64,000 bases of DNA from Paraburkholderia sp. PREW-6R (GTDB lineage Bacteria; Pseudomonadota; Gammaproteobacteria; Burkholderiales; Burkholderiaceae): positions 992,001 through 1,056,000 of the forward strand of contig NZ_CP155073.1 in NCBI RefSeq assembly GCF_039621805.1, in the 5' to 3' direction. Positions 24,847 through 34,571 of the stretch are shown one piece after another (the stretch's first letter is position 1; each line of letters begins with the position of its first letter). The position numbers were made by a program, and so were the translations under genes. The notes beneath the pieces were generated by a model. That model ran no database searches and had not been told where the DNA came from. It saw nothing but the letters and a program-made list of their open reading frames with translations.

Positions 24847-26648
24847 ACGCCAATAATGTCCTGCAGGCCGGGTTCTATATCGTCGTGCTGCTGATTGCCG
24901 CCGTGCCGATGTCCCGTTATCTGAGCGCCGTGATGGACGGCAGCTCGCGCGTGGTGCGCTGGTTTGGCCCGCTCGAGCGCGGGTTATACCGCGTTGCGGG
25001 CGTGGACCCGTCGGCGGAAATGGGTTGGCGGCATTACGCGATCGCGACGATCGCATTCAACGTGCTGGGCGCCGCGTTCCTTTACGTGCTGTTGCGCGTG
25101 CAGAACTGGCTGCCTGGCAATCCGCAGCAGTTCGGCCCGATGACCGTCGACGGCGCGTTCAATACGGCTGTCAGTTTCGTGACCAACACGAACTGGCAGG
25201 ACTACACGCCTGAGCAGACCGTCGGCTACCTGACGCAGATGCTTGGCCTGACCGTGCAGAACTTTCTGTCGGCCGCCACCGGTATCGTCGTGGTGATTGC
25301 GCTGATTCGCGGTTTCGCGCGCCATACGGCGCACACCATCGGCAATTTTTGGGTCGATCTGACACGCGTCACGCTTTACGTCCTGCTGCCGATGTCGATG
25401 ATTCTCGCCGCCGTGCTGATGAGTCAGGGCGTGATCCAGAACTTCAAGGCCTATCAGGATGTGCCGACGCTGCAGACCACGTCGTATGCCGCGCCGAAAC
25501 TCGACGCGCAAGGCAACGCCGTAAAAGACGCGAAAGGCAACCCGGTAACGGTCGACACGCCCGTGAAAACGCAAACCATCGCCATGGGTCCGGTGGCATC
25601 GCAGGAAGCGATCAAGATGCTCGGCACCAACGGCGGTGGCTTCTTCAACGGCAACTCGGCGCATCCGTATGAGAACCCCACGCCGTTCTCGAACTTCGTG
25701 CAGATCTTCTCGATTCTGCTCATTCCTGCCGCACTGGCGCTCGCGTTCGGCCGGATGATCTCGGACCGCAAACAGGGCGTGGCCGTGCTCGCGGCCATGA
25801 CGATCGCGTTCGGCGTTTGCGTGTTCGGCGAAATCAGTGCGGAGCAGGCCGGCAACCCGGCGCTCACGGCGCTGCACGTCGATCAGTCGGCGAACGCGTT
25901 GCAGTCGGGCGGCAATGCGGAGGGTAAGGAAACGCGCTTCGGCATCGCGCAGTCCGGCATCTTCACGGTAGCGACGACCGCGGCGTCGTGCGGCGCGGTC
26001 GCCAATACGCACGACTCGCTGACGCCGATCGGCGGCCTTTATCCGATGCTGCTGATGCAACTCGGCGAAGTGATCTTCGGCGGCGTGGGTTCCGGCATGT
26101 ACGGGATGCTCGTGTTCGCGTTGCTCGCCGTGTTCGTGGCCGGTTTGATGATCGGCCGCACGCCGGAGTACGTCGGCAAGAAGATCGAAGCCTACGAGAT
26201 GAAGATGGTGTCGATCGTCGTGCTGCTCACGCCGCTGCTGGTGCTCGTGGGCACGTCGATCGCGGTGCTGAGCGACGCGGGCAAGGCGGGGATCGCAAAC
26301 CCCGGCGCGCATGGCTTCTCCGAAATCCTCTATGCGTTCAGCTCGGCCGCGAACAACAACGGCAGCGCGTTCGCGGGCCTGACCGTCAGCACGCCGTTCT
26401 ACAACTGGCTCACGGCCATCGCAATGTGGTTCGGCCGCTTCGGGACGATCGTGCCCGTGCTGGCCATCGCGGGCTCGCTCGCGGCGAAGAAGCGCATCGG
26501 CGTGACGGGCGGCACGCTGCCCACGCATGGCCCGCTCTTCGTCGTGCTGCTGCTCGGCACGGTGTTGCTGGTCGGCGCGCTCACGTATGTGCCGGCGCTG
26601 GCGCTCGGTCCGGGTGTCGAGCATCTGATGATGATGGGCGCCCATTAA
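24843..26648 (+). CDS. kdpA: potassium-transporting ATPase subunit KdpA
   Basis: A 601-residue inner-membrane protein of the superfamily of K+ transporters, with ten or so membrane spans and four pore-loop repeats. It selects and takes up K+ for the KdpFABC pump. Pore-type segments with Thr/Gly-rich cores are visible: SFVTNTNWQDYTPEQT, MLGTNGGGFFNGNSAHPYEN, TTAASCGAVANTHDS and FSSAANNNGSAFAG. GGAGG lies just before the ATG inside the end of kdpF. kdpB follows after 56 bases. The length is a little above that of the E. coli subunit (557). Confidence 0.98.
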   Translation: MNANNVLQAGFYIVVLLIAAVPMSRYLSAVMDGSSRVVRWFGPLERGLYRVAGVDPSAEMGWRHYAIATIAFNVLGAAFLYVLLRVQNWLPGNPQQFGPMTVDGAFNTAVSFVTNTNWQDYTPEQTVGYLTQMLGLTVQNFLSAATGIVVVIALIRGFARHTAHTIGNFWVDLTRVTLYVLLPMSMILAAVLMSQGVIQNFKAYQDVPTLQTTSYAAPKLDAQGNAVKDAKGNPVTVDTPVKTQTIAMGPVASQEAIKMLGTNGGGFFNGNSAHPYENPTPFSNFVQIFSILLIPAALALAFGRMISDRKQGVAVLAAMTIAFGVCVFGEISAEQAGNPALTALHVDQSANALQSGGNAEGKETRFGIAQSGIFTVATTAASCGAVANTHDSLTPIGGLYPMLLMQLGEVIFGGVGSGMYGMLVFALLAVFVAGLMIGRTPEYVGKKIEAYEMKMVSIVVLLTPLLVLVGTSIAVLSDAGKAGIANPGAHGFSEILYAFSSAANNNGSAFAGLTVSTPFYNWLTAIAMWFGRFGTIVPVLAIAGSLAAKKRIGVTGGTLPTHGPLFVVLLLGTVLLVGALTYVPALALGPGVEHLMMMGAH

Positions 26649-26704
26649 GGCGCCCCGGCTAACCGGTATGCACGTCACGCGCTAAAGAGAATTACGAGGA
26701 TTCA

Positions 26705-28789
26705 ATGACTGAACATAACGCTACACGATCCATGTTCGACCCGGCGCTGTTGCGCCCGGCGATCGTGGACTCGTTCAAGAAACTCACGCCACGTACGCAG
26801 TTCCGCAATCCGGTGATGTTCTGCGTGTACGTCGGCAGCATTCTGACCACCATCCTTTGGGTCGCCGCGCTCGGCGGTCAGGCTGAAGCGCCCGCCGGGT
26901 TCATCCTCGCGGTCACGCTCTGGTTGTGGTTCACGGTGCTGTTCGCGAACTTCGCGGAAGCGCTCGCCGAAGGCCGCTCGAAAGCGCAGGCCGCGTCGCT
27001 GCGCAGTGCGAAGAAAGACGTGATGGCGAAGAAGCTCAATGAGCCGCACCCGAAGTCGCCCATCCGTATCACCACCGCGACCGATCTGCGCAAGGGCGAC
27101 GTCGTGCTGGTCGAAACCGGCGACGTGATCCCCGCCGACGGTGAAGTGATCGACGGCGTCGCGTCGGTCGACGAATCGGCGATCACCGGCGAATCCGCGC
27201 CGGTGATCCGCGAGTCGGGCGGCGACTTCTCGTCGGTGACGGGCGGCACGCGCGTGCTGTCGGACTGGATCGTCGTGCGCGTCACGGCGAATCCGGGCGA
27301 GGCGTTTCTCGACCGCATGATCGCGATGGTCGAAGGCGCGAAACGCCAGAAGACGCCGAACGAAATTGCGCTGACCATCCTGCTCGTTGCGCTGACGATC
27401 GTGATGCTGCTCGCCACCGCGACGCTGCTGCCGTTCTCGATGTTCTCGGTCGAGGCCGCGAAGGCGGGCCACGTCGTGACGATTACCGCACTGGTCGCGC
27501 TGCTCGTGTGTCTGATTCCGACCACCATCGGCGGCCTGCTGTCGGCCATCGGCGTGGCCGGCATGAGCCGCATGATGCAGGCCAACGTGATCGCCACTTC
27601 GGGCCGCGCGGTGGAGGCGGCCGGTGACGTCGACGTGTTGCTGCTCGACAAGACCGGCACGATCACGCTGGGCAACCGCCAGGCGTCGCAGTTCGTGCCC
27701 GCGCCGGGGCTCACTGAAGAAGCGCTCGCCGACGCCGCGCAGCTTTCGTCGCTCGCCGATGAGACGCCGGAAGGCCGCAGTATCGTCGTGCTCGCCAAGC
27801 AGCGCTTTAACATCCGTCAGCGCGACATGGCTTCGCTGCAGGCGGTATTTCTCGCCTTTACCGCGCAGACGCGGATGAGCGGCGTCGATCTGCCGGGCCG
27901 TGAAATCCGCAAGGGCGCGGCCGATGCAGTGAAGAACTACGTCGAAGCGCACGGCGGCCGTTTTCCGAACGAAGTGAGCCAGGCCGTCGCCGAAGTCGCG
28001 CGACGCGGCAGCACGCCGCTCGTGGTCGCGGAGAAGAGCGAGCAGGGCGCGCGCGTGCTCGGCGTGATCGAACTGAAAGACGTGGTGAAGGGCGGCATCA
28101 AGGAGCGCTTTGCCGAGCTGCGCAAGATGGGCATCAAGACCGTGATGGTGACGGGCGACAACCGCCTGACGGCCGCCGCGATCGCAGCCGAAGCGGGCGT
28201 CGACGATTTTCTCGCCGAAGCCACGCCGGAGGCGAAGCTCGCGACGATCCGCGCGCATCAGGCGGAGGGGCGCCTCGTCGCGATGACCGGCGACGGCACC
28301 AACGACGCCCCGGCGCTTGCGCAGGCCGACGTCGCGGTGGCGATGAATACCGGCACGCAGGCCGCCAAGGAAGCCGGCAACATGGTCGACCTCGATTCGA
28401 ATCCGACCAAACTGATCGAGATCGTCGAGATCGGCAAGCAGATGCTGATGACGCGCGGCTCGCTCACCACGTTTTCGATTGCCAACGACGTCGCCAAGTA
28501 TTTCGCGATCATTCCGGCCGCGTTCGCGACGACGTATCCGGCGCTCAACGCGCTGAACGTGATGCATCTGGCGACGCCCGCGTCGGCGATCATGTCGGCG
28601 GTGATCTTCAACGCGCTGATCATCGTGCTGCTGATTCCGCTCGCGCTCAAAGGCGTGCGCTATCGCGCGCTTGGCGCAGCGATCCTGCTGCGCCGCAATC
28701 TGCTGATCTACGGCCTCGGCGGGATCATCGTGCCGTTTATCGGCATCAAGCTGATCGATATGGTGCTGGCCGCATTCGGCTGGGTTTGA
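26705..28789 (+). CDS. kdpB: potassium-transporting P-type ATPase subunit KdpB
   Basis: A 694-residue P1A-type ATPase, the energy-coupling subunit of the Kdp pump. The phosphorylated residue is D315 in [15 protein letters not shown]. The actuator-domain motif is [12 protein letters not shown], the nucleotide-domain region follows (about 325-450) and the hinge is [22 protein letters not shown]. About seven membrane segments are predicted. GAGGA lies before the ATG. Between kdpA and kdpC, as in other kdp operons. Confidence 0.98.
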   Translation: MTEHNATRSMFDPALLRPAIVDSFKKLTPRTQFRNPVMFCVYVGSILTTILWVAALGGQAEAPAGFILAVTLWLWFTVLFANFAEALAEGRSKAQAASLRSAKKDVMAKKLNEPHPKSPIRITTATDLRKGDVVLVETGDVIPADGEVIDGVASVDESAITGESAPVIRESGGDFSSVTGGTRVLSDWIVVRVTANPGEAFLDRMIAMVEGAKRQKTPNEIALTILLVALTIVMLLATATLLPFSMFSVEAAKAGHVVTITALVALLVCLIPTTIGGLLSAIGVAGMSRMMQANVIATSGRAVEAAGDVDVLLLDKTGTITLGNRQASQFVPAPGLTEEALADAAQLSSLADETPEGRSIVVLAKQRFNIRQRDMASLQAVFLAFTAQTRMSGVDLPGREIRKGAADAVKNYVEAHGGRFPNEVSQAVAEVARRGSTPLVVAEKSEQGARVLGVIELKDVVKGGIKERFAELRKMGIKTVMVTGDNRLTAAAIAAEAGVDDFLAEATPEAKLATIRAHQAEGRLVAMTGDGTNDAPALAQADVAVAMNTGTQAAKEAGNMVDLDSNPTKLIEIVEIGKQMLMTRGSLTTFSIANDVAKYFAIIPAAFATTYPALNALNVMHLATPASAIMSAVIFNALIIVLLIPLALKGVRYRALGAAILLRRNLLIYGLGGIIVPFIGIKLIDMVLAAFGWV

Positions 28790-28832
28790 CCGGCGGCCTT
28801 GCGTAAGTCACCAGAAAAAGGAATTGTCCATC

Positions 28833-29411
28833 ATGAAGAATCTGTTTCGTCCGTTGATCGTGCTTTTCGTCGTGCTGACGGCTGTCACTGGCCTTGCTTA
28901 CCCCGCTGTGATGACCGCGGTCGGTCAGGCCGCTTTCCACGATCAGGCCAACGGCAGCCTGCTCGAGCAGAACGGCAAGGTGGTCGGCTCGAAGCTGATC
29001 GGCCAGCAGTTCGACGCCCCGCAGTATTTCTGGGGACGGCTGTCTGCGACCAGCCCGATGCCTTATAACGCGCAAGGGTCGAGCGGATCGAATTTCGGTC
29101 CGACCAACCCGGCGCTGACCGACGAAGTCAAAGGCCGCATCGACGCGCTGAAGGCGGCGGGCACCGATATGTCCAGGCCGGTGCCGGTGGATCTGGTGAC
29201 GTCATCGGGCAGCGGGCTCGATCCCGAAATCAGTCCGGCTGCGGCGGCTTATCAGATCGAGCGCGTGGCCAAGGCGCGCAAGCTCTCGCCGAACGACGTG
29301 CAGGCGCTCGTCGAGCGCTACACGGCCGGTCGCCAGTTCGGGATATTCGGTGAGGCGCGCGTGAATGTGCTGCAATTGAATCTGGCGCTGGACGAGATGA
29401 AGCGCGGCTGA
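28833..29411 (+). CDS. kdpC: potassium-transporting ATPase subunit KdpC
   Basis: A 192-residue subunit with one N-terminal membrane helix ([20 protein letters not shown]) and a periplasmic domain that helps assemble the pump and raises its apparent ATP affinity. Family marks are [40 protein letters not shown] and [13 protein letters not shown] start at ATG 28833 (MKNLFRP); a TTG three codons earlier (28824) is in frame and nearer to the AAAGG at 28817-28821, so the exact start is open. About 200 bases without a gene separate it from kdpD. Confidence 0.96.
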   Translation: MKNLFRPLIVLFVVLTAVTGLAYPAVMTAVGQAAFHDQANGSLLEQNGKVVGSKLIGQQFDAPQYFWGRLSATSPMPYNAQGSSGSNFGPTNPALTDEVKGRIDALKAAGTDMSRPVPVDLVTSSGSGLDPEISPAAAAYQIERVAKARKLSPNDVQALVERYTAGRQFGIFGEARVNVLQLNLALDEMKRG

Positions 29412-29617
29412 CCCACCCCGTGAAGGGGCGCCCGCTACGAACGCGTCAGCCGGCGTGCGCGCAGCGCCGCCTTGCGCACGCCGCCCGGTGTGATGCCGTG
29501 GCGGCGCATCTGTTTTCATGGCGGCCGCTACCATCACGCAAACCGCGATTTGCGGCCAGCTCGCCGCCGTGCCACCATGCACTCACCGCGCTCATCCAAT
29601 GATGAAAACCACTGAGC

Positions 29618-32530
29618 ATGAACCGTCCCGATCCCGATGAACTGTTGAACAGGCTGCAACGCGACGAAGAGAAGCGTCAGCGCGGCAGGCTGAAGATTTT
29701 CTTCGGCGCGTCGGCGGGTGTCGGCAAAACTTATGCGATGTTGCAGGCCGCGCGGCGTCGTGCCGAAGAGGGCGCGGACGTCGTGATCGGCATCGCCGAA
29801 ACGCATGGCCGCAGCGAGACCGCCGCGCTGCTCGACGGTCTGGACGTGCTGCCGCTCGCGCAAATCGAATACCGTGGCCGCAAGCTCAATGAGTTCGATC
29901 TGGACGCCGCGCTCGCGCGCAAGCCGCAACTGATTCTCGTCGACGAACTCGCGCACTCGAACGTGCAGGGCGCCCGGCATCTGAAACGCTGGCAGGACGT
30001 GTACGAACTGCTCGATGCGGGCATCGACGTGTACACGACGGTCAACGTGCAGCATCTCGAAAGCCTGAACGACGTGGTCGGTCAGATCACCGGCATTCGC
30101 GTATGGGAGACGGTGCCCGACCGCGTGTTCGATCGTGCCGACGAAGTGACGCTCGTCGACCTGCCCGCCGAGGAACTGCTCGACCGGATGCGCGACGGCA
30201 AGGTGTACATGCCGCAGCAGGCCGAGCGCGCGGTGCGCAACTTCTTTCGCAAGGGCAACCTGATCGCGCTGCGTGAGCTGGCGCTGCGCCGCACGGCGGA
30301 CCGCGTGGATGCGCAGATGCGCGAATACCGCGCCGACCGCTCCATCCAGCGTATCTGGCAGGCACGCGAACGCCTGCTGGTGTGCGTCGGTCCCGGCCCG
30401 GAGGCGCCGATGCTGGTGCGCGCGGCCGCTCGCCTTGCAAGCAGCATGAAGGCCGACTGGATTGCCGTGTACGTGGAAACGCCCGCGCTGCAACGTCTGC
30501 CGGACGCACGCCGTGAACGCACGCTCAACGCGTTGAAGCTCGCGGCGGAACTCGGCGCCGAGACCGCCACGCTTGCCGCCGCCAACGCGGTGACGGCGCT
30601 GATCGGCTACGCGCAGGCGCGCAATGTGTCGAAACTCGTGGCGGGCGCGTCGCCCCGCACGGGTCCCGGACGCTGGCTGCGCCGGCCGCTTGGCGAGCGC
30701 ATTGCAGAATGCGCGGGCGATCTCGATCTCACGCTGATTCGCGCGTCGGCGGAACGCGACGGCGGCGAGCAGCGGCGCCTGCTGAACACCACCGCCAACG
30801 CGTGGCGCGAAGCGTTGAGCGCGGCGCGCGAACGCCGTTCGCCGCCGCGTGCGTACGGCATGGCGATCGCCATCTGCGCGGGCATCACATTGCTCGCCAG
30901 CCAGTTGATCGACCATATCGATCTGACCAATCTCGTCATGCTGTATCTGCTCGGCGTGATTTTTACGGCGGTCAGGCTGGGGCGCGGCCCGGGCGTGGTG
31001 TTGTCGTTCCTGAGCGTGGCCGCGTTCGACTTTTTCTTCGTGCCGCCGCGCATGTCGCTGTCGGTGTCCGACACGCAATACCTGCTGACCTTTCTGAGCA
31101 TGCTGCTGACGTCGCTCGTCATCAGCCATCTCACGTCGAGCCTGCGGCGCGAGGCAAGCGTCGCGCGCCGGCGGGAGCAGCGTACCGGCGCAATGTACGC
31201 GATGGCGCGCGAGCTGGCCGCGGCGCTCACCACCGAGCAGATCGTCGGGATCGGCAGCCGCCATGTAAGCGAGGTGTTCGGCGCGCGCGTCGCCATCCTG
31301 CTGCCGGATAGCGCCGATCAGGTCAAGCAGAAGATCGAGGACCCGGACGCGGCGATCACGCTCGACGGCGAGATGCTCGACAGCGACGTCGGTCAATGGG
31401 TCTACGATCAGCAGAAGCCGGCCGGGCACGGCACGGACACCTTGCCCGCCGCGGCCGCGCTGTATCTGCCGCTCAAGGCGCCGATGCGCACGCGAGGCGT
31501 GCTGGCCGTCGCGCTGCACGACGAGCGCGAACTGGACGTGCCCGAGCAGCAGCGCATGCTCGACGCGTTCGCCGCGCAGATTGCGCTCGCGCTGGAGCGC
31601 GTGCACTACGTGGACATTGCGCGCGACGCGCTCGTCAACATGGAGTCCGAGCGCTTGCGCAATTCGCTGCTGTCCGCGATTTCCCACGATCTGCGCACGC
31701 CGTTGACGACGATCGTCGGTTTTGCGTCGATGCTCGCGCAGTCGCGTGAAGCGCCCTCCGGCGACAAGCCGCACGCCAGCACCGACGAGCTCGTCGACGC
31801 GATCCATGAAGAAGCACTGCGCATGACCGGCATCGTCACGAATCTGCTCGACATGGCGCGTCTGCAGGCAGGCAGCCTGCAACTGAACCAGCAGTGGACG
31901 CTGCTGGAAGAGACCGTCGGCGCCGCGTTGCGCGCCTGCAGGCGCGTGCTGGCGGATCATCCGGTGCAGGTGAAACTGCCAGCCGATCTGCCGCTGCTGC
32001 ATCTGGATGCGGTGCTGATGGAGCGGCTCTTCTCCAATCTGTTTGAAAACGCGGCCAAGTACAGCACGGCCGGCACCCCATTGACGATCGGCGCGCAAAC
32101 CGTGGACGCGGACGGCCAAACGTTCGTGCGCGTGAACGTGGACGACAATGGGCCCGGTTTGCCGGCCGGTATGGAGACGCGCGTGTTCGAGAAATTCACG
32201 CGCGGCGAAAAGGAGTCGGCGAAGCCCGGCATCGGTCTTGGCCTCGCGATCTGCCGCGCGATCGTGGAAGCGCATGGCGGTACAATCGGCGCGCTCAACC
32301 GGATCGCCGCCGACGGCCGCGTTGAAGGCGCGCGCTTCTGGTTCACCCTGCCGGTCCAGACGCCGCCCGACGCGCCGGATGCGCTGGAGGCACTCGAAGC
32401 ACTCGATGCTTCCAAGCCGCTCGACACGCCTGACCGGCTCGACACGCCCGACACGCTCCAGGACCCACGCGCGCATCCGGTTCCGCACGACTTAACCCCT
32501 AACCCGCTGGCCGGACCCCCTCATGAGTGA
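29618..32530 (+). CDS. kdpD: turgor/potassium sensor histidine kinase KdpD
   Basis: A 970-residue inner-membrane kinase controlling kdp expression. The N-terminal KdpD domain (about 20-230) has Walker A GASAGVGKTYAM and Walker B LILVDELAHSN; a Usp-like domain (about 250-370) follows, then four membrane helices (about 410-510), a GAF-like domain (about 525-660), HisKA with H690 in ISHDLRTPL, and a HATPase with FENAAKY, DDNGPGLP and GIGLGLAIC. The last 60 residues are an unusual Asp/Leu/Pro/Ala-rich tail with imperfect repeats of LEALEALD and LDTPDRLDTPDTL; with it the protein is longer than E. coli KdpD (894). It overlaps kdpE by eight bases. Confidence 0.97.
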   Translation: MNRPDPDELLNRLQRDEEKRQRGRLKIFFGASAGVGKTYAMLQAARRRAEEGADVVIGIAETHGRSETAALLDGLDVLPLAQIEYRGRKLNEFDLDAALARKPQLILVDELAHSNVQGARHLKRWQDVYELLDAGIDVYTTVNVQHLESLNDVVGQITGIRVWETVPDRVFDRADEVTLVDLPAEELLDRMRDGKVYMPQQAERAVRNFFRKGNLIALRELALRRTADRVDAQMREYRADRSIQRIWQARERLLVCVGPGPEAPMLVRAAARLASSMKADWIAVYVETPALQRLPDARRERTLNALKLAAELGAETATLAAANAVTALIGYAQARNVSKLVAGASPRTGPGRWLRRPLGERIAECAGDLDLTLIRASAERDGGEQRRLLNTTANAWREALSAARERRSPPRAYGMAIAICAGITLLASQLIDHIDLTNLVMLYLLGVIFTAVRLGRGPGVVLSFLSVAAFDFFFVPPRMSLSVSDTQYLLTFLSMLLTSLVISHLTSSLRREASVARRREQRTGAMYAMARELAAALTTEQIVGIGSRHVSEVFGARVAILLPDSADQVKQKIEDPDAAITLDGEMLDSDVGQWVYDQQKPAGHGTDTLPAAAALYLPLKAPMRTRGVLAVALHDERELDVPEQQRMLDAFAAQIALALERVHYVDIARDALVNMESERLRNSLLSAISHDLRTPLTTIVGFASMLAQSREAPSGDKPHASTDELVDAIHEEALRMTGIVTNLLDMARLQAGSLQLNQQWTLLEETVGAALRACRRVLADHPVQVKLPADLPLLHLDAVLMERLFSNLFENAAKYSTAGTPLTIGAQTVDADGQTFVRVNVDDNGPGLPAGMETRVFEKFTRGEKESAKPGIGLGLAICRAIVEAHGGTIGALNRIAADGRVEGARFWFTLPVQTPPDAPDALEALEALDASKPLDTPDRLDTPDTLQDPRAHPVPHDLTPNPLAGPPHE

Positions 32531-33221
32531 CCCGAGCATCACGGTCGTTTTGATTGAAGATGAAAAGCAGATCCGCCGTTTCGTGCGCACGGCGCTGGAA
32601 GGCGAAGGCATCACGGTGCACGATGCCGAAACCGGCAAGCAGGGGCTCGTCGAAGCGGCGACGCGCAAGCCCGACCTCGTGATAGTCGATCTCGGCCTGC
32701 CCGACACGGACGGTCTGGACGTGATACGCGAGTTGCGTGGCTGGAGCGAGCTGCCGGTGATCGTGCTGTCCGCGCGTACGCAGGAAAGCGAGAAGGTCGC
32801 CGCGCTCGATGCCGGCGCCGACGACTACCTGACGAAGCCATTCGGCGTGTCGGAACTGCTCGCGCGGATTCGTGCGCATATGCGGCGGCGCAATCAGGGC
32901 GGCGCGAGCGAGTCGCCGCAAGTGCGCTTCGGCGCGGTGATCGTCGATCTCGCGTTGCGCCAGGTGACGCGCGACGGCGCGGCAATCCATCTCACACCGA
33001 TCGAGTACCGCCTGCTCGCAACACTGGTGCGGCACGCCGGACGCGTGCTGACCCACCGCCAGTTGCTGCGCGACGTGTGGGGACCGTCGCACGTGGAAAG
33101 CCACCACTATCTGCGCATCTACATGGCGCATCTGCGCGGCAAGCTGGAACGCGACCCGGCGCAGCCTGAACACATCGTGACCGAAACGGGCGTCGGCTAC
33201 CGGCTGGTGGGGGCAACTTGA
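32523..33221 (+). CDS. kdpE: response regulator KdpE
   Basis: A 232-residue OmpR-class regulator. The receiver (1-120) has acidic pocket LIEDEKQ, phospho-acceptor D56 in LVIVDLGLPDTDG and Lys in YLTKPFG; the winged-helix effector domain (about 130-230) ends with HYLRIYMAHLRGKLE and TETGVGYRL. When phosphorylated by KdpD it should activate the kdp promoter; a direct-repeat candidate lies upstream of the operon. Its ATG overlaps the kdpD end, and its stop codon is part of the extended -10 promoter of the next gene. Confidence 0.97.
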   Translation: MSDPSITVVLIEDEKQIRRFVRTALEGEGITVHDAETGKQGLVEAATRKPDLVIVDLGLPDTDGLDVIRELRGWSELPVIVLSARTQESEKVAALDAGADDYLTKPFGVSELLARIRAHMRRRNQGGASESPQVRFGAVIVDLALRQVTRDGAAIHLTPIEYRLLATLVRHAGRVLTHRQLLRDVWGPSHVESHHYLRIYMAHLRGKLERDPAQPEHIVTETGVGYRLVGAT

Positions 33222-33227
33222 TATAAT
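33219..33227 (+). promoter_or_regulatory. extended -10 promoter of sugE, overlapping the kdpE stop
   Basis: TGATATAAT at 33219-33227 is a perfect TATAAT preceded by the TGn extension; the TGA of kdpE supplies the TG. No good -35 is seen, as allowed for extended -10 promoters. Initiation would fall near 33234, right at the first hairpin of the riboswitch. Confidence 0.65.
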
Positions 33228-33234
33228 TTCAGTT

Positions 33235-33286
33235 CGTAAGGACGGCCTTGCGAGACTTTCTGTCATAGACAAACGGGGACGGCCCC
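33235..33286 (+). promoter_or_regulatory. guanidine-II (mini-ykkC) riboswitch
   Basis: Two short hairpins both carry the ACGG loop that defines this class. Hairpin 1: CGTAAGG (33235-33241) pairs with CCTTGCG (33246-33252), one U-G pair included, loop ACGG at 33242-33245. Hairpin 2: GGGG (33275-33278) pairs with CCCC (33283-33286), loop ACGG at 33279-33282. A 22-base linker joins them, and the ribosome site GGAG (33297-33300) of a guanidinium exporter gene follows 10 bases later. In this class, guanidinium binding lets the two loops dock and frees the ribosome site, turning translation on. Confidence 0.88.
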
Positions 33287-33307
33287 ATCTCATCATGGAG
33301 CTGTCTC

Positions 33308-33628
33308 ATGTCCTGGATTCTTCTGCTGATCGCCGGTTTGCTCGAAGTAGCGTGGGCCGCCGGCCTCAAGACCTCTGAAGGTTTTACCCGCTTCTGGCCG
33401 TCCGTGTTCACGGTCGTGACTGCACTCGGCAGCTTCGCGCTGCTTGCCATGGCCATGCGGCAGTTGCCGCTCGGCACGGCTTACGCGGTCTGGACGGGCA
33501 TCGGCGCGGTCGGCGCCTTCATTTTCGGCATCGTGATAATGGGTGAAACGCTGAGCGTGGCGCGGGTCGCGAGCGCCTTGCTGATCGTGATCGGCCTGAT
33601 TGGACTCAAGCTCACGTCCGGGCACTGA
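33308..33628 (+). CDS. sugE: guanidinium exporter Gdx, SMR family (SugE)
   Basis: A 106-residue inner-membrane protein with four helices; it works as an antiparallel dimer that exchanges protons for guanidinium ion. E13 in the first helix ([20 protein letters not shown]) is the shared proton/substrate site, and W-A-x-G-L-K is typical of the Gdx branch rather than the EmrE multidrug branch. [15 protein letters not shown] in helix 3 is also family-typical. GGAG at 33297-33300 is seven bases before the ATG. A guanidine-II riboswitch directly upstream gives strong independent support for the substrate. It appears to be its own transcription unit. Confidence 0.96.
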   Translation: MSWILLLIAGLLEVAWAAGLKTSEGFTRFWPSVFTVVTALGSFALLAMAMRQLPLGTAYAVWTGIGAVGAFIFGIVIMGETLSVARVASALLIVIGLIGLKLTSGH

Positions 33629-33959
33629 GTTGTTTATGGTGCGCAGGCCGCGCCATTCGGACGGCCATCGCACCGCGGTCATGCGCCGGGCGGGGCCGAT
33701 CGGCCGCCGCGGCCGGTTTCGCCATTTTTTGGCCACTCTGCGTCCTGCGAATTAACGTGGCTATAATGGGATCAAATCCAACCTGACATTGTCCGCGGCC
33801 GGCCGCGGCCCGCTCGGCGCGGCCGAGCCAGGCGCGGCCGGACAAGCGCGGCTGGGCAGGCGCGGCCGGTCAGGCGCGGGTCTGACGACTTCGGTGCGGC
33901 CGACAGCCTCGGTTGCGCCACCGGAGCGCCCGGCACGCGCAGCGCGCCTGGAGGCGGCC
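33629..33959. other. sugE-DUF4126 spacer with a -10 like box
   Basis: This 331-base gap holds a TATAAT at 33762-33767 (no matching -35 seen), which could start an mRNA for the DUF4126 gene near 33774, giving a leader of about 185 bases that contains a GC-rich tandem repeat. No gene is seen; the DUF4126 frame is open from 33789, but those residues are repeat-encoded and do not look like protein. Confidence 0.45.
33817..33887. repeat. 14-bp GC-rich tandem repeat in the DUF4126 leader
   Basis: Units begin GCGCGGC: 33817-33831 (15 bases), 33832-33845, 33846-33859, 33860-33873 and a decayed copy to 33887; the core is GCGCGGCCGGxCAG. Just upstream (33794-33810) lies a CGGCC-rich palindromic patch. 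Such a leader could fold strongly or vary in copy number. Confidence 0.8.
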
Positions 33960-34571
33960 ATGCTTGAACCACTATCGCTTGCTGCAGGGCTCTCATGGGG
34001 CAGCGGCTTGCGCCTTTATCTCACGGTCCTGCTGGCCGGTGTCTTCGAACGTCTCGGCTTGATCCATCTGCCTGACACGCTATCGGCGTTGTCGTCGCCG
34101 TGGGTGATCGGCGTGGCGGCCGTGCTGACCCTCACTGAATTTCTCGCCGACAAGATTCCCGCGTTCGACTCGCTGTGGGACGCGGTCCACACTTTTATCC
34201 GCATTCCGGCCGGCGCCATGCTGGCTGCCGGCGCGCTCGGCCACGCCGATCCGGCCCTGCTGACGGTCGCCGCGCTCGCGGGCGGCACGCTTGCCGGCAC
34301 CGCGCATCTTGCGAAAGCGGGCACGCGTGCGCTGATCAATCTGTCGCCGGAACCGGTGTCGAATGTCGTCACCTCCACGGCCGAAGACGGTCTGGTGGTC
34401 GGCGGCATGCTGCTCGCGCTGTTCGTGCCGCTGCTGTTTCTGGTGCTGATGATCGGCTTCCTGATGCTGGCCGGCTGGGCGCTGCCGCGCTTGTGGCGTG
34501 GCGTGCAGGGCGGCTTTCGCGGCATGGCGACGCACATGGTGTCGCGTTTTGCGAGGAGCAGGCACGATTGA
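33960..34571 (+). CDS. DUF4126 membrane protein
   Basis: A 203-residue integral membrane protein with about four to five hydrophobic segments. It begins LEPLSLAAGLSWGSGLRLYL after the Met and contains PWVIGVAAVLTLTEFLADKI, DSLWDAVHTFIRIPAGAMLA and NLSPEPVSNVVTSTAEDG, features I recognise from the DUF4126 family; function unknown. ATG 33960 is chosen because upstream residues are repeat-encoded; GGAGG lies six bases before it. The next gene starts at a TTG overlapping its stop, so the two may act together (inference). Confidence 0.82.
   Translation: MLEPLSLAAGLSWGSGLRLYLTVLLAGVFERLGLIHLPDTLSALSSPWVIGVAAVLTLTEFLADKIPAFDSLWDAVHTFIRIPAGAMLAAGALGHADPALLTVAALAGGTLAGTAHLAKAGTRALINLSPEPVSNVVTSTAEDGLVVGGMLLALFVPLLFLVLMIGFLMLAGWALPRLWRGVQGGFRGMATHMVSRFARSRHD

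Noticed and set aside
24984-28567. Long antisense frames over kdpA and kdpB (564 and 621 codons)
   Set aside because: Compositional shadows of the ATPase genes, rich in Arg, His and Glu, without family features.
29534-32488. 984-codon open frame antisense to kdpD
   Set aside because: It mirrors kdpD along its length, is Arg/His/Gln-rich and matches no family. High GC at third positions makes such antisense frames common.
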